Assembly: GCA_031556065.1 (NCBI GenBank)
Contig: JAVBTR010000048.1
Span: 1 to 26,026 of the forward strand
DNA from: JAVBTR01 sp031556065
GTDB lineage: Bacteria > Bacillota > Clostridia > Christensenellales > Aristaeellaceae
DNA: 26,026 nt
Direction of reading: 5' to 3'
In this document: piece by piece, positions 22,511-26,026 of the stretch
Position numbering within the stretch: position 1 is the stretch's first letter
How the letters are laid out: each line of letters begins with the position of its first letter
Notes under the pieces: generated by a model
Told to the model about the DNA's origin: nothing
Databases searched by the model: none
What the model saw: only the letters and a program-made list of their open reading frames with translations
Position numbers and translations under genes: made by a program

Positions 22511-22594
22511 ATAGATGGTAACTGGCTGCCATACGCTTGCGCGCTTAGGCCCTGTAGCTTTGCGTCATATCCTTTCAAATATTTTGCTATTCGC
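22511..22594 (-). promoter_or_regulatory. c-di-GMP-I (GEMM-I) riboswitch, promoter-proximal copy
   Basis: This is the second, upstream aptamer: AGCAAAA, a hairpin ATATTT-GAAA-GGATAT, ATGACGCAAAGC, TACAGGGCCTAAGCGC with CGC-GCAA-GCG, and GCCAGTTACC. Relative to the downstream copy the helix sequences differ while pairing and the tetraloop class (GAAA, GNRA) are kept. That covariation supports a real structured RNA instead of a chance repeat. The 361-base gap 22303-22663 is filled by this pair, the promoter and the leader. Confidence 0.88.
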
Positions 22595-22621
22595 ACCGAA
22601 CAAGTTTCCTTCTCGTTATGT

Positions 22622-22650
22622 ATCATATATGATTTTGTTGAATTTAGCAA
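22622..22650 (-). promoter_or_regulatory. Promoter of the riboswitch-controlled matrix operon
   Basis: On the minus strand TTGCTA (22645-22650) and TATGAT (22622-22627) are 17 bases apart. The start point should fall near 22615, just before the first aptamer. It lies immediately after the stop of the ATPase-GHKL gene (22664), with no terminator visible between them, so some read-through from the transporter genes is possible. Confidence 0.6.
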
Positions 22651-22663
22651 GCATTTTTTATAC

Positions 22664-23734
22664 TTATTGCATGATTATGTTAAAAACGCTCGTTTTATCC
22701 CTGTAAACATAATTCATTTCTCGTGCACAATTCACAACAATTCCAAGTGACAAATCCCCCTTTTTCGCTCCTGTGGGGTTACATTCCGCCCCCTCGTAAG
22801 TAGCATTCAGCGTCACCAGCCCTGTAAGATCGGAGTATTCTACCGCATAGTCTACCGGCACATCCGGCAAAAGATGGCACAGCACCTCCTCCGATACAAG
22901 CTGTACCATCTGTATGCGCTTGTTGGAAAACCCCTGCTTAAGCAGAAATATTTCCAATTCTCCGTTAAGGCCATACAAATCAAACCTATTCCCTTGGGTA
23001 AGGTAATGAAATGCCCGGATTTTATTGATAAACGCCCGGGTTTTGGGTTTTTGAGGCGCTTCAAAAATAACCTGAGGCGTGCCCTGCTCATAAATGCCCA
23101 TTTCCTCCATAAAGAATACCCGGGTGGAAACATCCCGGGCGAACTTCATTTCGTGGGTCACGATCATCATGGTTAACCCCTTGGAAGCCAACCGACGGAT
23201 GACTGCCAGCACCTCGGAAACCATGGTAGGGTCCAGCGCCGAGGTAGGTTCGTCAAACAAGATCATTTCCGGTTTCATAGCCAGGCACCTGGCAATGGCT
23301 ACCCGCTGTTTTTGTCCGCCGGATAATTCATCGGGATAGGCATAGGCCTTCTGGGAAAGCCCTACCATTTCAAGGTAATCCATGGCCTCGTCAAAGGCTT
23401 CTTTCTTTGGTGTCTTCTTAAGTTCCACAGGTCCCAGCATAATGTTTTCGATCACCATCAGGTGGGAGTAGAGGTTAAAGTTCTGGAACACCATACCGAT
23501 CCGCTCACGCCAGCGGTTTGCATTGGTGCCCTTTTTAAGGATGTCTTCCCCATCCACCCATATTTCGCCGCTCTGGGGCTTTTCCAATAGGTTCAAGCAG
23601 CGCAAAAAGGTGGATTTGCCGCAGCCGGAAGGGCCGATTACAGAAATCACCTCGCCCTTTTCTATTTCCACACACAGGTTATCTAGCACCAACAAATCCC
23701 CGTATTTCATTGTCAGATTCCGAACGCTTATCAC
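22664..23734 (-). CDS. Amino-acid-type ABC ATPase with C-terminal GHKL-like domain (copy 1)
   Basis: This 356-residue paralogue of the protein at 13737-14810 has Walker A GPSGCGKST (34-42), signature LSGGQKQR (137-144), Walker B MILFDEPTSALD (157-168) and switch His194, so the ATPase half looks active. The extra C-terminal domain (about 250-356) has SEEVLCHLL (281-289) at the N-box position, again with His287 in place of Asn, YEGAECNP (313-320) at the G1 position and DLSLGIVVNCA at the G2 position. It is more degenerate than copy 2. The GTG start overlaps the stop of the binding-protein gene (GTGA), with GGAGG 7 bases upstream. It should energise the permease encoded at 24509-26026. Confidence 0.88.
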   Translation of the reverse strand: MISVRNLTMKYGDLLVLDNLCVEIEKGEVISVIGPSGCGKSTFLRCLNLLEKPQSGEIWVDGEDILKKGTNANRWRERIGMVFQNFNLYSHLMVIENIMLGPVELKKTPKKEAFDEAMDYLEMVGLSQKAYAYPDELSGGQKQRVAIARCLAMKPEMILFDEPTSALDPTMVSEVLAVIRRLASKGLTMMIVTHEMKFARDVSTRVFFMEEMGIYEQGTPQVIFEAPQKPKTRAFINKIRAFHYLTQGNRFDLYGLNGELEIFLLKQGFSNKRIQMVQLVSEEVLCHLLPDVPVDYAVEYSDLTGLVTLNATYEGAECNPTGAKKGDLSLGIVVNCAREMNYVYRDKTSVFNIIMQ

Positions 23735-24504
23735 TTATCTGCCTCCTTTTTGCTCAAAAGCACCTGTGGATTGGCAAAGTAAGGCTCCGTCAGCAAAACC
23801 AGCTTGGCACGTTCGGGGGTTGAATAAATGCCAAGGCATACGTCCATTTTATCACTTCCCATGGCACTGATCAGCGACGACAGCTCCATATCATAGAACT
23901 TCAGCTGATACCCAAGATCGTAAGCGATCCGGTACCATAGTTCAATATCCAGCCCTGCCTCTTTGCCGTTAAGCATAAAGGTTGTGGGCTCCCGGGTCAA
24001 AATCACAGCCACATTCAAAACAGGTCCAGCGTCAAGAATCTTATAATCGGGCGTATCATAGGCGCTGCCGTCTTTTTTTATCCAGTGAGCAATCATTTCA
24101 TCCATGGTGCCGTCTTCAAGATATTGGTTTACCAGCGCATACACCTTTTCATAAAGCTCGGGGTTATTCTTATTCACACCCAGGCACAGCTTTTCATCCG
24201 TTAAAAAATCCGATACGATGGCCACATCAGTGTTATACCTTACGGCGTTCAGGGCCGAGGTATAATCCATCATTGCATAATCGATCTTGTTTCCCCGAAG
24301 GGCAGCCAGGCTGTCAACATAATTATTATAGCGCTGCAATTTAGCCTTGGGGTAATGGGTTCCGGCATAAACATCGTTTGTGGAACCCACCATCACGCCG
24401 ATCCTGGCGTTTTCAACCGCCGGTTTTTCCTTGCTTGAACCACAGCCCCCCATTACCAATAGGCAAAGCGCCAGCACTGCCAGCAGCATCATGTTTTTTT
24501 TCAT
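23731..24504 (-). CDS. Permuted amino-acid-type binding lipoprotein
   Basis: This 257-residue lipoprotein has the lipobox VMGGC with Cys21. The two lobes of an SBP_bac_3 domain are in reversed order. Residues about 33-142 match the usual second lobe (ARIGVMVGST, then DGTMDEMIAHWI), and residues about 162-253 match the usual first lobe (LNVAVILT, GKEAGLDIELWYRIAYDLGY, MDVCLGIYSTPERAKLVL). I chose the ATG at 24504 because it gives a normal signal peptide and AAGGGGG lies 9 bases before it. It begins 4 bases after the permease fusion gene and is coupled to the ATPase gene. It gives this transporter a second binding domain, free to diffuse on the membrane surface. Confidence 0.85.
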   Translation of the reverse strand: MKKNMMLLAVLALCLLVMGGCGSSKEKPAVENARIGVMVGSTNDVYAGTHYPKAKLQRYNNYVDSLAALRGNKIDYAMMDYTSALNAVRYNTDVAIVSDFLTDEKLCLGVNKNNPELYEKVYALVNQYLEDGTMDEMIAHWIKKDGSAYDTPDYKILDAGPVLNVAVILTREPTTFMLNGKEAGLDIELWYRIAYDLGYQLKFYDMELSSLISAMGSDKMDVCLGIYSTPERAKLVLLTEPYFANPQVLLSKKEADK

Positions 24505-24508
24505 TATA

Positions 24509-26026
24509 CTAAACCCCCTTAATAATCCGTTTTCTTCTCTTTGGATCAATCTTCACTTCGATATAGTCGATTACCAGAATAAACAGGTATGTAATCAAAA
24601 AATAGATCAGCGCCGTTACGATCAGCGGATAAAAGGCTTCAAAGGTTCGGCTTCTGATAATATCCGAAACCTTCGTTAAATCCTGTATGGCAATATAGCC
24701 TACCACGGAGGTCATCTTCACCATAGAAATAAACTCGCCTCTATATACAGGCAATACCAGTCGGGCCGCCTGGGGTAAGGTGATCAGTTTAAACACCTTG
24801 AATCTGGGAAAGCCTGTGGCCTTTGCCGCCTCCTGCTGGCCCTTATCCACCGAATCCATACCGGATCGGAACATTTCGCTGGAATAAGCCCCAAAGTTCA
24901 TGCTGAAGGCGATAACCGCTACCGCCACCGCTTCAATATCCACGGTGCCAAAGATGACAAAGAAAAGGATCATCAAAAGCACTACCAAGGGTGTACCTTG
25001 TATAACCCTCACATACACCCTGGCCAGCCCTCGCAGCACCTTGCTGTCGCTTCTTCGCATCAGGCAAATAAGCAAGCCTAATAGGGTTCCAAACAGCAGT
25101 GAGAGAAGGGATATTTGAATGGTTACCAAAAGGCCGGAAAGTACCAGCTTCCAGCGGTCTTCCACAATAAAGGTGCGATTAAAGCTGGTCTTGCGGTTTT
25201 CCAAAAATGCGTTGATTGCCGCAACAAAAGGATCCTGTTTCTGTGCCGCATCACCATTCCCTTTTAAAACAATAACATTCATACCGCACCTGGCGTAGGC
25301 CGCAGAAAAATCCACCGCTGCCATGCGTTCCTCTGTCACCGAAAGGTCACAGGCCACAAAATCGATCTTGCCCTTTTCAAGGGCAGCTAAAAGAGCATGA
25401 AAGTTCATGTCCATCCATTCAATCTCATACCCAAACCTTTGGGCAAATAAATAGACCAATTCAACATCAATACCTGCCAGTCCATTATTGTAGATCATCG
25501 CGGTGGGAATGGCGATGCCGGAACAAGTGCCCACCCGAAGAAGGCCTTTTTCACCCGTCAAAGGAATTAACGGCAGTTCATAGTTTTCTTCTATATAATA
25601 CCGTTGAAAAAGCGCCTCATAAACCCCATTGGCAGTGATCTCCTGCGTAAACCGGGATAGTTCATCCTTTAGGGCGCTATTGCCCTTTTTGACCGCGAAT
25701 GCATAGTCTGCTACGTCCAGCACTTCATCCAATACGGTTAGATTTTCATTTTTATGCAAAAATATGGCGCTGCCCATTTCATCGTAAATGGCACAATCGA
25801 TCTTGTTTAATTCTAGCGCAGCTATCATATCGTTGGCAGCGGAAAACTTCAATATTTCCGCGTTGGGAAATGCATTTTCACAGTAGACCTCCGCCTGAGA
25901 ACCCAGGTAAACGCCGATCTTCTTTCCATCGATATCCTTAACCGTTTGAATACTCACCCGGTTTTGTTCCTTCTCCCCGACGGTACAGCCTGCCAGGCAA
26001 AAAGCCAGCACCAAAATGACGAGCGC
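24509..26026 (-). CDS. Permuted solute-binding domain fused to amino-acid ABC permease (copy 1), 5' end outside the window
   Basis: About 505 residues are visible. The frame is open to the window edge and the signal peptide (ending CLAGC, lipobox) is cut, so the start lies outside. After the lipobox cysteine the second SBP_bac_3 lobe comes first (DIDGKKIGVYLGSQAEVY, then ANGVYEALFQRYY), then the first lobe (LLRVGT, GIDVELVYLFAQRFGY, GKIDFVACDLSVTEERMAAVDF), then an amino acid permease with the docking loop EAAKATGFPRFKVFKLITLPQA. It has the same design as the 14807-16354 protein. It is followed by a stand-alone binding lipoprotein and an ATPase, so this module has all the parts of an importer, or of an importer-like sensor. 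Confidence 0.88.
   Translation of the reverse strand, partial: ALVILVLAFCLAGCTVGEKEQNRVSIQTVKDIDGKKIGVYLGSQAEVYCENAFPNAEILKFSAANDMIAALELNKIDCAIYDEMGSAIFLHKNENLTVLDEVLDVADYAFAVKKGNSALKDELSRFTQEITANGVYEALFQRYYIEENYELPLIPLTGEKGLLRVGTCSGIAIPTAMIYNNGLAGIDVELVYLFAQRFGYEIEWMDMNFHALLAALEKGKIDFVACDLSVTEERMAAVDFSAAYARCGMNVIVLKGNGDAAQKQDPFVAAINAFLENRKTSFNRTFIVEDRWKLVLSGLLVTIQISLLSLLFGTLLGLLICLMRRSDSKVLRGLARVYVRVIQGTPLVVLLMILFFVIFGTVDIEAVAVAVIAFSMNFGAYSSEMFRSGMDSVDKGQQEAAKATGFPRFKVFKLITLPQAARLVLPVYRGEFISMVKMTSVVGYIAIQDLTKVSDIIRSRTFEAFYPLIVTALIYFLITYLFILVIDYIEVKIDPKRRKRIIKGV

Larger units (their letters stand above)
22408..22620. repeat. 10-bp inverted repeat enclosing both riboswitch aptamers
   Basis: CATAACGAGA at 22408-22417 and its exact reverse complement TCTCGTTATG at 22611-22620 flank the two aptamers. 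In the minus-strand RNA these ends could pair to close the whole tandem element. The outer arm overlaps the predicted transcription start (near 22615), so part of the arm may be untranscribed; in that case the repeat could instead be a DNA site. Confidence 0.55.

Noticed and set aside
22432..22590. The duplicated segment as a mobile or CRISPR-like direct repeat
   Set aside because: The two units differ mainly at compensating helix positions and fit the c-di-GMP-I aptamer, so they are structured RNA copies.
22651..22680. Terminator after the ATPase-GHKL gene
   Set aside because: The possible GCAA/TTGC pairing has a long AT-rich loop and no following T-run.

Overview
The window looks like a chromosomal segment of a Bacillota (Firmicutes) bacterium, probably a clostridial lineage of moderate GC. 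The signs are strong AGGAGG-type ribosome-binding sites, lipoprotein signal peptides, an ER-type (SipW) signal peptidase with TasA-like cargo, and class I cyclic-di-GMP riboswitches. I see no rRNA, tRNA, CRISPR array or mobile element. This placement is an inference from gene content.

Positions 1-6350 (+ strand) hold a dipeptide/oligopeptide-type ABC importer operon: the 3' part of the binding protein, dppB, dppC, dppD, dppF, then a cephalosporin-deacetylase/acetyl-xylan-esterase-like hydrolase. The hydrolase carries a second, catalytically dead copy of its own domain.

Positions 6396-10187 (- strand) hold metN-metI-metQ and a coupled M20 amidohydrolase, behind a near-consensus promoter. Together they suggest uptake of methionine or a methionine-like compound plus hydrolysis of an N-acyl or amide derivative.

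Positions 10298-13734 hold small single genes: a VanZ-like membrane protein, a YbaK-type deacylase behind an attenuator-like leader, a DUF1848 protein coupled to a secreted protein of unknown function, and a rhomboid-like membrane protein that lacks the catalytic dyad. The last two gene units diverge from a strikingly symmetric double promoter.

Positions 13737-26026 (- strand) are the most interesting part and read as one functional cluster. In transcription order it starts with a permuted binding protein fused to a permease, then a stand-alone permuted binding lipoprotein, then an ABC ATPase with a GHKL-like C-terminal domain. Next come a promoter and two tandem c-di-GMP-I riboswitches, a TasA-like secreted protein, a second small SipW-type cargo, and a large secreted protein with duplicated domains and a Pro/Thr stalk, followed by a terminator. 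After that come an active-looking SipW signal peptidase, an ABC-type pseudo-ATPase with all catalytic motifs lost, and a polytopic membrane protein fused to a degenerate signal-peptidase domain. The cluster ends with a second permuted binding protein/permease fusion and a second ATPase-GHKL protein.

My reading is that this is a c-di-GMP-controlled extracellular matrix or fibre system. It has a dedicated signal peptidase, a non-canonical ABC-like accessory complex, and two amino-acid-transporter-like modules that may act as sensors. The individual motifs are seen in the sequence; the joint function is inference.
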